Part shown: positions 33,099 to 41,315 of the stretch, in pieces
How positions within the stretch are numbered: position 1 is the first letter of the stretch
Layout: every line of letters begins with the position of its first letter
Made by a program: the position numbers and the translations under genes
Notes under the pieces: model-generated
What the model was told of the DNA's origin: nothing
Database searches by the model: none
Seen by the model: the letters and a program-made list of their open reading frames with translations, nothing else
Source of the DNA: Saprospiraceae bacterium
Lineage (GTDB): Bacteria > Bacteroidota > Bacteroidia > Chitinophagales > Saprospiraceae
Length of the DNA stretch: 41,315 nucleotides
Direction: 5' to 3'
Assembly (NCBI GenBank): GCA_020630435.1
Contig: JAHDBJ010000043.1
Coordinates: forward strand, 1 to 41,315

Positions 33099-35909
33099 TT
33101 ATAATCTACAAGCAATTCCTAAAGAAAACGACATTCCTGGTTTTCTTAATCTGTACAACTCTTCTACATCGCCAAACGATTGGTAAGTCATTTTTCTTGA
33201 AGCATTTAGCAAATTTTTAGCTGCTAGACTCACCCTCCATTGTTTATCCTTTCCTAATTGCTTTGCCAAACGAAAATTAACACTATGAAAGGGGCTTTCA
33301 TAAATATCAGGGTTTCTAGAAATACCGACAATACTCAATCGCTCTCCTTGTATATTATAACTTAGATTCGCTTCTAGACCTGATTCGATATTGCTATAAT
33401 TCAAATATGCATTTACAATATAAGGAGATTGTCCCTGCATATCTCTTTCTCTATCGATTGTTTCTCCTTCTCTTACTTCCGTCAAACGAGCATTGTATTC
33501 TGTTTCATTCATTTCGACGGTAGAGCGTATAAGCGATATATTTGTTCCTAAAGATAAACCGTCTAATTTTTCACTAAAAAAATTAAGTTTCTTTCTTGCT
33601 TCTAATTCCACTCCAATAACAGCAGCATCTCCTACATTACGAGGCTGAAGATCATTGGGCGTTTCTGCACTATAGGCTACTAGTTCAATCGGGTCTTGAA
33701 ATTGTTTATAAAATCCACTTACCGACAGTATTTCTCCTTGATTGAAAAAATATTCCCAACGTAAATCTACATTATTGATATACGTTTGTTCCAAATCAAT
33801 ATTTCCAATAAAAGTTGTATTGGTTATCGCATCATAAATCTGTGCAATTGATTTTTCTTTGAAGGACGGTCTTACCAATGTACGACTATACGATGCCCTC
33901 CAATTCATGTTTTCTTTCATATTATACACTAAATTCATGGAAGGTAAGATGTCAAAATTATCTAGTACTGTTTCTTTATCAAAGCTCATCCCTGTTTGAT
34001 TGCTCCCTGTATATTTCATGGTTACTTTTTCTGCTCTAGCCCCATAAATCACTTTGATTTTTTTGCTTAAAGGCATCTCACTCATTACATAAAAACCAAG
34101 TACATCCTGTGACGCTTCATACGTATTGGAAGGTTCTGTTTGACCACTTACATAGATACCAGTATTGGTCGTTGCATCATAAAGACTTTTATCTTCAAAC
34201 AACTGGTTTGGATCGCCTGTAAATATCATGTCGTTCCCACTTTCACGGAAGTTATATTCTACAACAGAGAAATCTCTAAACTTCGTAAAATAAGCTGCTC
34301 CACCTTTTATTTTAGCTTCACCAGTTTTCATTTTGAATTCTTTTTTTACATCAAATTTCCCATTTACTGCAAACTCTTGTAAATCTCTGTAAACCCTAGA
34401 GACTAAGCCACCTTCTCCTGGATTCAAGCTATACCCTCCATCTTCTGTATTGTAGATTGTTTGACGAATATCGGGTTCTTTGTTTAAAGATAGACTAGGA
34501 GAAGCCTTGAAGCTAAATTCTAGTTTTTGTTTGGGTAATACATGACGAACATCAAATACAGCATTGGAAATACTTCTTTGATTATAATATAAAACATGAC
34601 GCTCTAGTGTCGTGTTGGGTGTTCCTGATTCGTCTCCTGTTGTAGTATTTCCTCTTGAAGCTGTTTTAATCCCATCTTGTGTATGGAAAAGGCTCAAGGA
34701 AGAACTTGTATTTCCAAACTTAACAGAACCATTTAATAAACCATTCCACAATACTTCATTGGTGCTAATTTGACTAATATCTGTTTCAATATCTACTAGT
34801 CCATTAATCGATTTATTGGAATTTTTCCAATATTGATTGATTACTGCATCTTCAAGGTGTGTATTGTTATTTTTATATCCTAAAGCTGCACTATATCCTA
34901 GTGTTACTTTATCTCTATTGATTTGATTTCCTAGACTAATATTATAACTTTGATTTAAAAAAGGACTTGTTGTTTGTGTTGACATATTAGAGCCAAAACT
35001 TCTTGTTTGTTCTTCTAGTTCCGTCGAAAAAACAGGTAGTGGTGTTAAAGCATCTTTATCTAATGGCAAAGCTCTATTATCTGCTCCTAAGCCAAAAATA
35101 TCAGCACTTTTCGAATCGTATGTCAAAAACTGATTATTGAATGAGGTAACAGAATTATACCCTAAAGAAGCCGAGATATTGAATATTTTTTGTTCTGGAA
35201 AATCTTTTAGTTTTATATCAACTGTTCCTCCTGTAAAATCTCCTGCTAAATCGGGTGTAAATGTTTTATAGACTACGATGTTATCCACAATATTGGTAGG
35301 AAAGAGATCGATTTGAATCGTATTTCTATCGGGATCTAGACTTGGTAATTCCATTTCATTCAAAATCGTTTTGGTGTACCTATCTCCGAGACCCCGCACA
35401 TAGACATTTTTCCCACCTTCAACAGTTACTCCAGTCACTCTCTTAATGGCTTCTCCTACATCACTATCTCCAGATTTAGCTATTGCTTGAGCCGAAACTC
35501 CATCAATTACATTGGCTGATTTTTTTTGCATTGTTAACAAGGCCGATTCTGTATTTTTGATGGATTTTGCCGTTACCACAACTTCCTCTATCAATTCTGT
35601 TGCCTCTTTCATCCTTATATCAATCACCGTTACTTCTCCCTCTTTTACAACAACTTCATTTATTGTTTGTGTTGTATAAGAGGTATAAGAAAACGTGAGG
35701 GTATGAGTTCCTGCTGGAACATTAAGATTATATGCCCCATCAATATCGGTAAATGTACCATAAGCAGCACCATTTCCAACATATACATTCGCACCTATGA
35801 CTGTTTCTCCTAAATCATCATCTATAACTATTCCTCGTATAGTTCCGCTTTGTGCTGTAAGAGTATAAGCAAAAAGTATGGTTGATATAAAAAGTATGAA
35901 CTGTTTCAT
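33099..35909 (-). CDS. TonB-dependent outer-membrane receptor with carboxypeptidase-like N-terminal domain
   Basis: 936 residues from the ATG at 35909, which gives the signal peptide MKQFILFISTILFAYTLTAQ; the frame extends 23 codons upstream but would cross a terminator-like hairpin. Residues about 22-110 are a carboxypeptidase-regulatory-like beta domain (GTIRGIVIDDDLGETVIGANVYV...TDIDGAYNL). The plug follows with EEVVVTAKS, DVGEAIKRVTGVTVEGGKNVYVRGLGDRYTKT and TGGTVDIKLKDF. The remainder is a 22-strand-type barrel (NMNWRASYSRTLVRPSFKE; YFFNQGEILSVSGFYKQF). It imports a large or scarce nutrient using TonB energy. There is no SusD homologue; the upstream gene on the same strand is a beta-helix lipoprotein, which probably is its surface partner. 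Confidence 0.93.
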   Translation of the reverse strand: MKQFILFISTILFAYTLTAQSGTIRGIVIDDDLGETVIGANVYVGNGAAYGTFTDIDGAYNLNVPAGTHTLTFSYTSYTTQTINEVVVKEGEVTVIDIRMKEATELIEEVVVTAKSIKNTESALLTMQKKSANVIDGVSAQAIAKSGDSDVGEAIKRVTGVTVEGGKNVYVRGLGDRYTKTILNEMELPSLDPDRNTIQIDLFPTNIVDNIVVYKTFTPDLAGDFTGGTVDIKLKDFPEQKIFNISASLGYNSVTSFNNQFLTYDSKSADIFGLGADNRALPLDKDALTPLPVFSTELEEQTRSFGSNMSTQTTSPFLNQSYNISLGNQINRDKVTLGYSAALGYKNNNTHLEDAVINQYWKNSNKSINGLVDIETDISQISTNEVLWNGLLNGSVKFGNTSSSLSLFHTQDGIKTASRGNTTTGDESGTPNTTLERHVLYYNQRSISNAVFDVRHVLPKQKLEFSFKASPSLSLNKEPDIRQTIYNTEDGGYSLNPGEGGLVSRVYRDLQEFAVNGKFDVKKEFKMKTGEAKIKGGAAYFTKFRDFSVVEYNFRESGNDMIFTGDPNQLFEDKSLYDATTNTGIYVSGQTEPSNTYEASQDVLGFYVMSEMPLSKKIKVIYGARAEKVTMKYTGSNQTGMSFDKETVLDNFDILPSMNLVYNMKENMNWRASYSRTLVRPSFKEKSIAQIYDAITNTTFIGNIDLEQTYINNVDLRWEYFFNQGEILSVSGFYKQFQDPIELVAYSAETPNDLQPRNVGDAAVIGVELEARKKLNFFSEKLDGLSLGTNISLIRSTVEMNETEYNARLTEVREGETIDRERDMQGQSPYIVNAYLNYSNIESGLEANLSYNIQGERLSIVGISRNPDIYESPFHSVNFRLAKQLGKDKQWRVSLAAKNLLNASRKMTYQSFGDVEELYRLRKPGMSFSLGIACRL

Positions 35910-35929
35910 TTGTATTTGTATTTTTATAA

Positions 35930-35967
35930 AAAATAAAAGGAAATTCCTATCTCTAGGAGCTTCCTTT
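35930..35967 (-). terminator. Terminator/attenuator-like hairpin between the beta-helix lipoprotein and TonB receptor genes
   Basis: Outer arms 35936-35942 (aaaggaa) and 35961-35967 (ttccttt), inner arms 35945-35949 (tccta) and 35954-35958 (tagga), separated by a 2x2 internal loop. On the minus strand the hairpin is followed by TATTTTTTAT. It begins about 43 bases after the lipoprotein stop and ends about 26 bases before the receptor ATG. Confidence 0.6.
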
Positions 35968-36010
35968 AAGGTGTCCATTTAACGCAAGTTTATATATTCT
36001 AAAATAAACC

Positions 36011-37315
36011 TTAAAATTCACCCAACATCCCTTTGTTATCAGCGAAAGACCATCCAGCAAAAGCTGATTTATCAAAAGTATTTGCCGCTGGTTTAATATT
36101 CGAAACTGAGTTTGCTATGGCAAAATCTGCATCGAAGTTTGGATTATCATTAGACTTATCTTCACTAATATCCTCTATAGAAACACCATTAGGAGCATCA
36201 AAAACTAAATTTTCTAGTACTAGGTCGCCATTAGAATAATTAGCAGACGTTACAGAATCATCTAATTCTACACTTGCATCGGTAGCAAAGCCCGTAAAAA
36301 ATAAATTCTTAATTGTACCCTGCGCTCTACTTCTGAAATCTGCATACCCTCCTACATCACCAATTAAATATCCATTTTGGAAAGTGAATTTTCCATTCGG
36401 ATTTTCAGAACCTTCAGGACCATCAATTTCTAGTGCATGATCAGATGATCCCCCTGCTATATAAGCGAAGTTCTCTAATGTTCCTGCATAACCTTGATCT
36501 ACATCATAAGCATCATCACCTTGATACATGACTATTGTATTGGATACATTTACAGTGCCTCCAAAAAATTCGATTCCATCATCTACATTAGCGACTACTT
36601 CCACATGGTGTATTGTTGTACCAGCACCAACACCTCCTAGTGTCAAACCATTAATTTCATTTCCATTGCCAATTAAAGTTCCTCCATGACGGATAGAAAC
36701 GTAAGTGAACACACCAGAATTATCCTCAGTATCATTACCGCCATAGTTTCCACCAAGTACATTAGCAGGAATACCCTCTATTTGTTCTGTCGTTCCAGAT
36801 TTAGGAGAAATAGGTGCATTGCCTAAAATGATAACCCCTCCCCAAAACCCACGAGAAGTTTCAGGATCTAAGTTTGTTCCTACTTTTTGTCCGAAAGTAA
36901 TATTGTCTGACTCTGAGGTAAAGATAATAGGTTGGGAAGCTGTACCCGCAGCCATGATTTTAGAGCCACGTGCAATAACAAGTGCAGATGCTAGTGAACC
37001 TATTCCTCCTTTACCTTTTATGATTGTTCCTGGTTCAATGGTTAAAGTTGCTCCATTATCAACAATAACACGGCCATCTAATACCCATATTTTATCTGCT
37101 GTCCAAGTCTGATCGGCTGTAATATCTCCATTTACAAGTTTTAATGAAGACGAGAAGCATTCTGCAATACCATTTGAAACTTGACATTCAAAACCTTCAG
37201 GACATTGAACATTGTCACAAGTTACTACAGGTGTAGAATCATCCTCACCGCAAGATGTAAAGCATACTACTACCGTTACTAAGCCGAAGCATAAAAATTT
37301 AAAAAACTTATTCAT
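36011..37315 (-). CDS. Surface-type lipoprotein with EGF-like motif and right-handed beta-helix
   Basis: 434 residues. Lipoprotein signal ends at Cys22 (FTSC) and is followed by GEDDS; acidic residues directly after the lipidated Cys are the type of signal that sends Bacteroidota lipoproteins to the cell surface. Residues 33-53 form a small Cys-rich unit (C33, C38, C44, C53; VQCPEGFECQ). From about residue 60 the protein is a beta-helix: VLDGRVIVDNGATLTIEPGTIIKGKG, GGVIILGNAP, YVSIRHGG, GVGAGTTIHHVEVVANVDDGIEFFGGTVNV, DDAYDVDQGY. Homologues have been annotated misleadingly as transporters; no transport fold is present. It probably binds a ligand or polymer for the TonB receptor encoded 101 bases downstream. 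Four Pho-box-like half-sites lie upstream. Confidence 0.85.
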   Translation of the reverse strand: MNKFFKFLCFGLVTVVVCFTSCGEDDSTPVVTCDNVQCPEGFECQVSNGIAECFSSSLKLVNGDITADQTWTADKIWVLDGRVIVDNGATLTIEPGTIIKGKGGIGSLASALVIARGSKIMAAGTASQPIIFTSESDNITFGQKVGTNLDPETSRGFWGGVIILGNAPISPKSGTTEQIEGIPANVLGGNYGGNDTEDNSGVFTYVSIRHGGTLIGNGNEINGLTLGGVGAGTTIHHVEVVANVDDGIEFFGGTVNVSNTIVMYQGDDAYDVDQGYAGTLENFAYIAGGSSDHALEIDGPEGSENPNGKFTFQNGYLIGDVGGYADFRSRAQGTIKNLFFTGFATDASVELDDSVTSANYSNGDLVLENLVFDAPNGVSIEDISEDKSNDNPNFDADFAIANSVSNIKPAANTFDKSAFAGWSFADNKGMLGEF

Positions 37316-37414
37316 TTTTTTGATTTTAATCTCAATTATTTCTAATATTAAATGAGTATGATATTTATCAAGTCACTTTAATTTCGATACAAATTTGTAG
37401 ATTTAATATAAATT

Positions 37415-37466
37415 CAAGGTTAGGCGATTGTTAAGTTTGTGTAAACCCATGTTAAGTTTGTGTAAA
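37415..37466 (-). promoter_or_regulatory. Pho-box-like operator with overlapping -7 element upstream of the lipoprotein/TonB-receptor pair
   Basis: On the minus strand four half-sites read TTTACA (37466-37461), TTAACA (37455-37450), TTTACA (37445-37440) and TTAACA (37434-37429), with start-to-start spacing 11, 10 and 11 bp. TTTACA-N5-TTAACA is repeated exactly. This is the geometry of direct repeats bound by PhoB/PhoP-type (OmpR family) regulators and matches the B. subtilis PhoP half-site TT(A/T/C)ACA. Six bases further on, TAACCTTG (37422-37415) is one mismatch from TAnnTTTG, so the operator would cover the -33 region. The lipoprotein ATG is about 100 bases downstream. Confidence 0.55.
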
Positions 37467-37531
37467 TTCCACACGAAGAAGAAACATTTTATTATCATTT
37501 CCTTGAACAATATTGTTTTTATTAGTTCTTT

Positions 37532-37562
37532 ATTGACTATTGAAAAGATTTTTTAATCTTTG
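37532..37562 (+). promoter_or_regulatory. Candidate promoter of the GT2/GT-C fusion gene
   Basis: ATTG at 37532-37535 is followed after exactly 19 bases by AATCTTTG at 37555-37562, one mismatch from TAnnTTTG. A start near 37569 would leave about 27 nt before the ATG at 37596. Confidence 0.35.
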
Positions 37563-37595
37563 TTACAACGATAGAATCAGAAATCCTGGATTAGC

Positions 37596-40508
37596 ATGAG
37601 TAAAAGGAAACAAAAAGGAACACCTAAGTCCAAAATAAGTAGTAATCCTAAAGTTTATAAAGAAAAAATTTCTTTAGTTATTCCGTGTTATAATGAAAGT
37701 AAACGTATACCTCAACTACTCTCCGAGCTCAAAAAATTTGCTCTAAAGTGGACAGGGGCAATCGAAATTATTCTTGTAGATGACGGCAGTACAGATGATA
37801 GTGTTACCTCTATTCAATCTACTTTTCCCACAGCATTTGGAGGAAACATCGATTTCCATCTCTTAGAATTGGGTAAAAATCAAGGAAAAGGTGCTGCTCT
37901 AAAAGCTGGTATTGCCGCTGCTACAGGTGAACATATTCTTACCCTTGATGCTGATATGGCGACTTCGCCCCTTGAGCTTCAAAGATGGCTTCGTAAATGT
38001 AACACATTCCCAACAGATAAAATACTTATTGCCTCTAGAGAACACCAAGATTCAAAGGTTGAGGGCAATATTATTAGACGAATAGCAGGGTTAGTCTATA
38101 ATTTCATTATACAACTCTTTACCAATATAAATTTATCGGATACGCAATGTGGCTTTAAACTATATCCAAAAGGCATCGCCAAACCTTTATTCGAGAATCT
38201 TCAATCAAAAGGTTGGGCACATGACGTAGAATTGTTGTATCAAGCAAAACTTGAGGATATTTCTGTAGAACCGATGCCTGTGCAATGGAAGCATCAAGAG
38301 GATTCTAAAATCTCTTTATTCGTCGATAGTTTTAAAATGTTCTGGCAAACACTAGCCATTTCGACTCGGTTAAAATGGAACTGGTTTGTATCGAAGCCTA
38401 TTGCTGACCTAAGAAATAAGGTTTCTAATACCTCTGAACCATCCTATTATCGACTACTCTTTGTAGGTCTAGCACTTTTGCTATTGATTATGATGCCCTT
38501 ATTAAGTTTTGATTTTGGCATTACTGGTGATGAGGAAGTACAAAAAGTCTATGGTGAAAAAGTGCTCTCTTATTTTGAAACCAATGGGCAAGATTCTACT
38601 GCGTTAAGCTATAAAAACTTATATTACTATGGTGGACTCTTTGATTATTCTGCTGCTTGGGCAAATAAGAACATTGGTGGTCTTGATCCCTATGATATGC
38701 GACACCTACTCAACGCTCTAGTTGGGTTCTTAATGATACTTTTCACGGGGTTTTTAGCTAAAGAGATCACAGGTAGTTGGCGGATGGCATTTTTTGCCTT
38801 ACTTTTCATGGCTGTTTCTCCTAGGATATTTGGGCATTCTATGAATAATCCTAAAGATATTCCTTTTGCAGCAGCCTATGTCTTTTCAATGCTTTATATG
38901 ATTCGTTTTATTAAAGAAATGCCCCGCCCTAGTAATAAGACAATCATTATGTTAATAATAGGCATAGCCGCTGCTATAAACGTAAGAGTAGGCGGAATTC
39001 TCTTGATTGCCTATTTTGGATTGTTTGTGCTTGTAAATTTCTTTTTAAAACGAAACGATTTTAAAGAAGGCAAATCTGTTTTAAAACTTGGAATCATTGG
39101 AGTATTCGTTGTTTTGGGTGCTTATTTTGGAGGTTTACTTTTCTGGCCCTATGGACTTCAAGCACCTTTCTCAAACCCCTTAAAAGCTTTAGGGGAAATG
39201 TCCAATTTTTCTACAGGAATTCGTATGCTCTTTAACGGAGAACATCTTTGGTCAGACGAACTCCCATGGTACTACATTCCTAAATGGATAGGTATTTCTG
39301 CTCCTCTTTTTTTATTAGCAGGTCTCATATTATTTATTGTTTTCTATTTTATGAAATTTAAAAAAATAAATAATGTATTACTCGGGATGGTTGCTTTTAC
39401 TGCTATCTTTCCCGTAGCTTATGCGATATATAAACATTCTTCTTTGTACGATGGAATGCGTCACTTCTTGTTTGTATACCCTATGCTTATTGTATTATGT
39501 GCTTGGGGCTGGCATCAGCTCATGAAATTAGATTTACAAAAATCTGCAAAATTAGGAACTTCTATTGTTTTGGCTCTTTTAGTAGCTCTCCCAACAATTT
39601 GGATGATTAGAAACCACCCTCACCAATATACTTATTTTAATGAACTATCTGGAGGATTAAAAGGAGCATATGGTAAATACGAGACAGATTATTGGATGAA
39701 TTCGATGAAGGGACTTTGTGAATGGTTAGTTGAAAATGATGCGCGCATTAAAAATGGTGAAAAAGTTATCATCAGAACAAATTGTACCCTTCCTGTAAAA
39801 TACTACATGAGTAAATTAGCTCCTAATGTTGCTGTCGGTTATGTTCGTTATAACGATCGTATAAAAACAAGAACTGCAGATTATTATATGTTCTTTTCTC
39901 GTTTTGTCAACAAAGATCTACTTAAGAATGGAGCATGGCCTCCCGAAGACGTTGTTTATACAGAAAATGCTGGAGGTGTCGTACTAGGAGCTATTACTAA
40001 GCATGATGATAATTCCGATACTGAAGCTGCTGAAGCTGAAAAGCAAAAAGACTGGGCAAAAGCCATTCCTTTATATGAAAAAGCAGTTCAGATAAACCCT
40101 AAACATGAAGCTGCTTTATTTGGTCTTGCCAATTGTTACTTAAATACAGGGAATATGCCTAAACTAAAAGAAACCCTTGATAAGAGTTTAGCTCTCTCGG
40201 ATACTTATATTAATAACTTGAATATGCTAGGGCAATATCATTTGCGAACGAATAATCTTCAGGCAGGATTAGAGACCTATCAAAAGATAAATAAACTCAA
40301 TTACAAGTATGCACTATCTTATTATTATATGGCGGCAATACACCAACAACAGGGGCAACTGGACAAAGCAATAGAAATAGGAAAAAATATGCAAAAGCAC
40401 GCCCCTTCATTTAAACCTGGATATGAATTAATGGCTAGAATTTATCAACAAAAAGGAGATAATAATACAGCTCAAAAATATCTAGAATATGTTAAACGGT
40501 TAAAATAA
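37596..40508 (+). CDS. Trimodular GT2 glycosyltransferase + GT-C membrane domain + TPR protein
   Basis: 970 residues. Residues about 24-260 are a DPM1/polyprenyl-phosphate-sugar synthase-type GT2 domain: ISLVIPCYNESKRIP, ILVDDGSTDDS, GKGAALKAG, the metal-binding D118-A-D120, DTQCGFKLY and the HDVELLYQAK acceptor motif. Residues about 285-690 have about eleven membrane spans and look like a GT-C enzyme (PMT/ArnT type): an acidic GDEE (311-314) after the first span, SPRIFGHSMNNPKDIPFA and a large C-terminal lumenal loop. Residues about 815-970 are four or so TPR repeats (AIPLYEKAVQINPKHEAALFGLANCYLNTGN). The parsimonious reading is that one chain makes a polyprenyl-phosphate sugar on the cytoplasmic side and uses it on the other side, with the TPR arm binding a partner or acceptor. 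The acceptor is unknown. A methyltransferase gene follows 13 bases later. Confidence 0.88.
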   Translation: MSKRKQKGTPKSKISSNPKVYKEKISLVIPCYNESKRIPQLLSELKKFALKWTGAIEIILVDDGSTDDSVTSIQSTFPTAFGGNIDFHLLELGKNQGKGAALKAGIAAATGEHILTLDADMATSPLELQRWLRKCNTFPTDKILIASREHQDSKVEGNIIRRIAGLVYNFIIQLFTNINLSDTQCGFKLYPKGIAKPLFENLQSKGWAHDVELLYQAKLEDISVEPMPVQWKHQEDSKISLFVDSFKMFWQTLAISTRLKWNWFVSKPIADLRNKVSNTSEPSYYRLLFVGLALLLLIMMPLLSFDFGITGDEEVQKVYGEKVLSYFETNGQDSTALSYKNLYYYGGLFDYSAAWANKNIGGLDPYDMRHLLNALVGFLMILFTGFLAKEITGSWRMAFFALLFMAVSPRIFGHSMNNPKDIPFAAAYVFSMLYMIRFIKEMPRPSNKTIIMLIIGIAAAINVRVGGILLIAYFGLFVLVNFFLKRNDFKEGKSVLKLGIIGVFVVLGAYFGGLLFWPYGLQAPFSNPLKALGEMSNFSTGIRMLFNGEHLWSDELPWYYIPKWIGISAPLFLLAGLILFIVFYFMKFKKINNVLLGMVAFTAIFPVAYAIYKHSSLYDGMRHFLFVYPMLIVLCAWGWHQLMKLDLQKSAKLGTSIVLALLVALPTIWMIRNHPHQYTYFNELSGGLKGAYGKYETDYWMNSMKGLCEWLVENDARIKNGEKVIIRTNCTLPVKYYMSKLAPNVAVGYVRYNDRIKTRTADYYMFFSRFVNKDLLKNGAWPPEDVVYTENAGGVVLGAITKHDDNSDTEAAEAEKQKDWAKAIPLYEKAVQINPKHEAALFGLANCYLNTGNMPKLKETLDKSLALSDTYINNLNMLGQYHLRTNNLQAGLETYQKINKLNYKYALSYYYMAAIHQQQGQLDKAIEIGKNMQKHAPSFKPGYELMARIYQQKGDNNTAQKYLEYVKRLK

Positions 40509-40521
40509 ACATCCTCCCAGA

Positions 40522-41259
40522 ATGGATTTAAAAGAATTGGAAAGCGGTGTTGATCCCAAAATACATTGGTATTATCAATCGAAGAAAGTTCCTTTATTTA
40601 AATATTTTGAAACGCTAATAAAAGGGCAAGCTAAGCCTTTAACTGTCATTGACTTTGGTTCTGGTTCAGGCTTTTTTGCATATGAACTTTTAGAAGCATA
40701 TCCTAAATATATCAAAGAAGTTTTATTAATCGATATTGGTTATTCTGAGGAGGAATTGGAAAAGACAAAACAAAACAAGGTCAAAAAATTACATTATATC
40801 CCCAAAGGCATTGAGGATACTATTGTCATTATGATGGATGTATTGGAACATATAGAAGACGATTATGCCATTTTAAAAGAAATTAAGGATAGTGTAGGAA
40901 ATAATACACATTACTTTATTACTGTCCCTGCTTTTCAAAGTGTCTGGTCTACCCATGATATTTATCTGGGACACTATCGTCGGTATACCATCCCCATGCT
41001 TTCTAAACTACTAAAAACTCAACATATAGAGATCCACCACAGTTATTATATCTATGCTTCGATATTTCCCTTAGTCTGGTTGCTTAGAAGAATTAAGCGT
41101 TCGGAAGAAAAGATGAAAAATCCTTCTGCCTCAGATATGAAGCCTCTTCCTCGTCCTATCAATAGTATTTTAAAATTATATAATACACTAGAAATGTCTA
41201 TTCGGAAACGCAATACCCTTTTTGGTTTGACTTGTGTAGCAGAAGGCAAACTAAAATAA
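40522..41259 (+). CDS. Class I SAM-dependent methyltransferase
   Basis: 245 residues. The Rossmann core is clear: VIDFGSGSGFFAYELLEAYP (motif I), LLIDIGYSEEE (motif II), IVIMMDVLEHIEDDYAILKEI (motif IV), THYFITVPAFQSVWSTHDIYLGHYRRYT (a pattern common in methyltransferases of polyprenyl-glycosyltransferase loci). The C-terminal part has a hydrophobic stretch near YIYASIFPLVWLL that may touch the membrane. It starts 13 bases after the GT2/GT-C gene and is surely in the same operon, so it probably methylates the glycan, lipid carrier or acceptor handled by that enzyme. The substrate cannot be read from the sequence. Confidence 0.88.
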   Translation: MDLKELESGVDPKIHWYYQSKKVPLFKYFETLIKGQAKPLTVIDFGSGSGFFAYELLEAYPKYIKEVLLIDIGYSEEELEKTKQNKVKKLHYIPKGIEDTIVIMMDVLEHIEDDYAILKEIKDSVGNNTHYFITVPAFQSVWSTHDIYLGHYRRYTIPMLSKLLKTQHIEIHHSYYIYASIFPLVWLLRRIKRSEEKMKNPSASDMKPLPRPINSILKLYNTLEMSIRKRNTLFGLTCVAEGKLK

Positions 41260-41302
41260 GTAAACATGAGTCATCCCAAAAGTAATGTACTCACGTAAGA
41301 TT

Positions 41303-41315
41303 ATGAAAAAAAGAA
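41303..41315 (+). CDS. Possible first codons of a following gene
   Basis: ATGAAAAAAAGAA at the right edge (Met-Lys-Lys-Arg) would be a typical start of an exported or membrane protein, 43 bases after the methyltransferase stop. Only four codons are visible, so this is a weak call. Confidence 0.2.

Noticed and set aside
35910-35978. N-terminal extension of the TonB receptor frame (23 codons)
   Set aside because: The extension has no signal-peptide character, overlaps a hairpin with T run, and the internal Met at 35909 starts a textbook signal peptide.
37429-37466. Short direct repeats as a CRISPR or mobile-element end
   Set aside because: Only two 16-bp copies with a 5-bp gap, no spacers, no transposase; the helical spacing fits an operator better.
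1-41315. tRNA, rRNA, riboswitch, prophage or insertion sequence
   Set aside because: None seen on reading the intergenic regions on both strands; all longer ORFs have chromosomal core or envelope functions.

Overview
The window is about 41 kb of AT-rich chromosome from a member of the Bacteroidota, most likely a marine Saprospiria- or Flavobacteriia-like bacterium (phylum assignment strong, family-level placement weak). Support comes from a C-terminal type IX secretion (T9SS) sorting domain, a TonB receptor with a carboxypeptidase-like N-terminal domain, a BamA/TamL-like protein, an S9/DPP-IV peptidase, the linkage of a DoxX/MauE protein and DUF1599 with folP, several -7 boxes of the form TAnnTTTG, and few Shine-Dalgarno sequences. 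No rRNA, tRNA, CRISPR array, transposase, integrase or phage gene was seen.

Layout. 1-6504 (minus): two large secreted adhesin-like proteins. The first runs off the left edge inside a 27-residue tandem repeat; the second (1217 aa) has duplicated N-terminal modules, a lamin-tail-like domain and a T9SS tail. 6816-8262 (plus): a DUF6427-like membrane protein and a DUF4440/SnoaL-like exported protein. 8281-10607 (minus): an M23 peptidase followed by a CapA-like lipoprotein. 10865-15369 (plus): a tight operon of alaS, a small unknown protein and two cyclophilin lipoproteins, the second carrying a PKD domain. 15409-18214 (minus): pdxH, pabA, cvpA and a YqeY protein. 18353-22536 (plus): a DUF2141 protein, a GT4 glycosyltransferase and DPP-IV; a perfect 354-bp tandem duplication here has created a chimeric extra ORF.

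22641-24767 (minus): a DoxX/thioredoxin-like membrane protein and a DUF1599 protein, divergent from folP, a TamL-like outer-membrane protein and an ABM monooxygenase (24942-28522, plus). 28519-31781 (minus): an YbbA/YbbP-like ABC transporter. Then a PAP2-like membrane protein (plus), arsC (minus), and a TonB receptor preceded by a surface-type beta-helix lipoprotein (33099-37315, minus). Upstream of that pair lie four TGT(T/A)AA half-sites at 11, 10 and 11 bp spacing that look like a Pho-type operator. 37596-41259 (plus): a 970-aa GT2 + GT-C + TPR fusion and a methyltransferase.

The best candidates for something little described are: the beta-helix lipoprotein/TonB receptor pair behind a Pho-like box; the one-polypeptide GT2-GT-C-TPR enzyme with its methyltransferase; the PKD-cyclophilin lipoprotein; and intrinsic-terminator-like hairpins placed between or inside codirectional genes, one of them inside the CapA signal-peptide codons. 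Most of the remainder is ordinary core genome.
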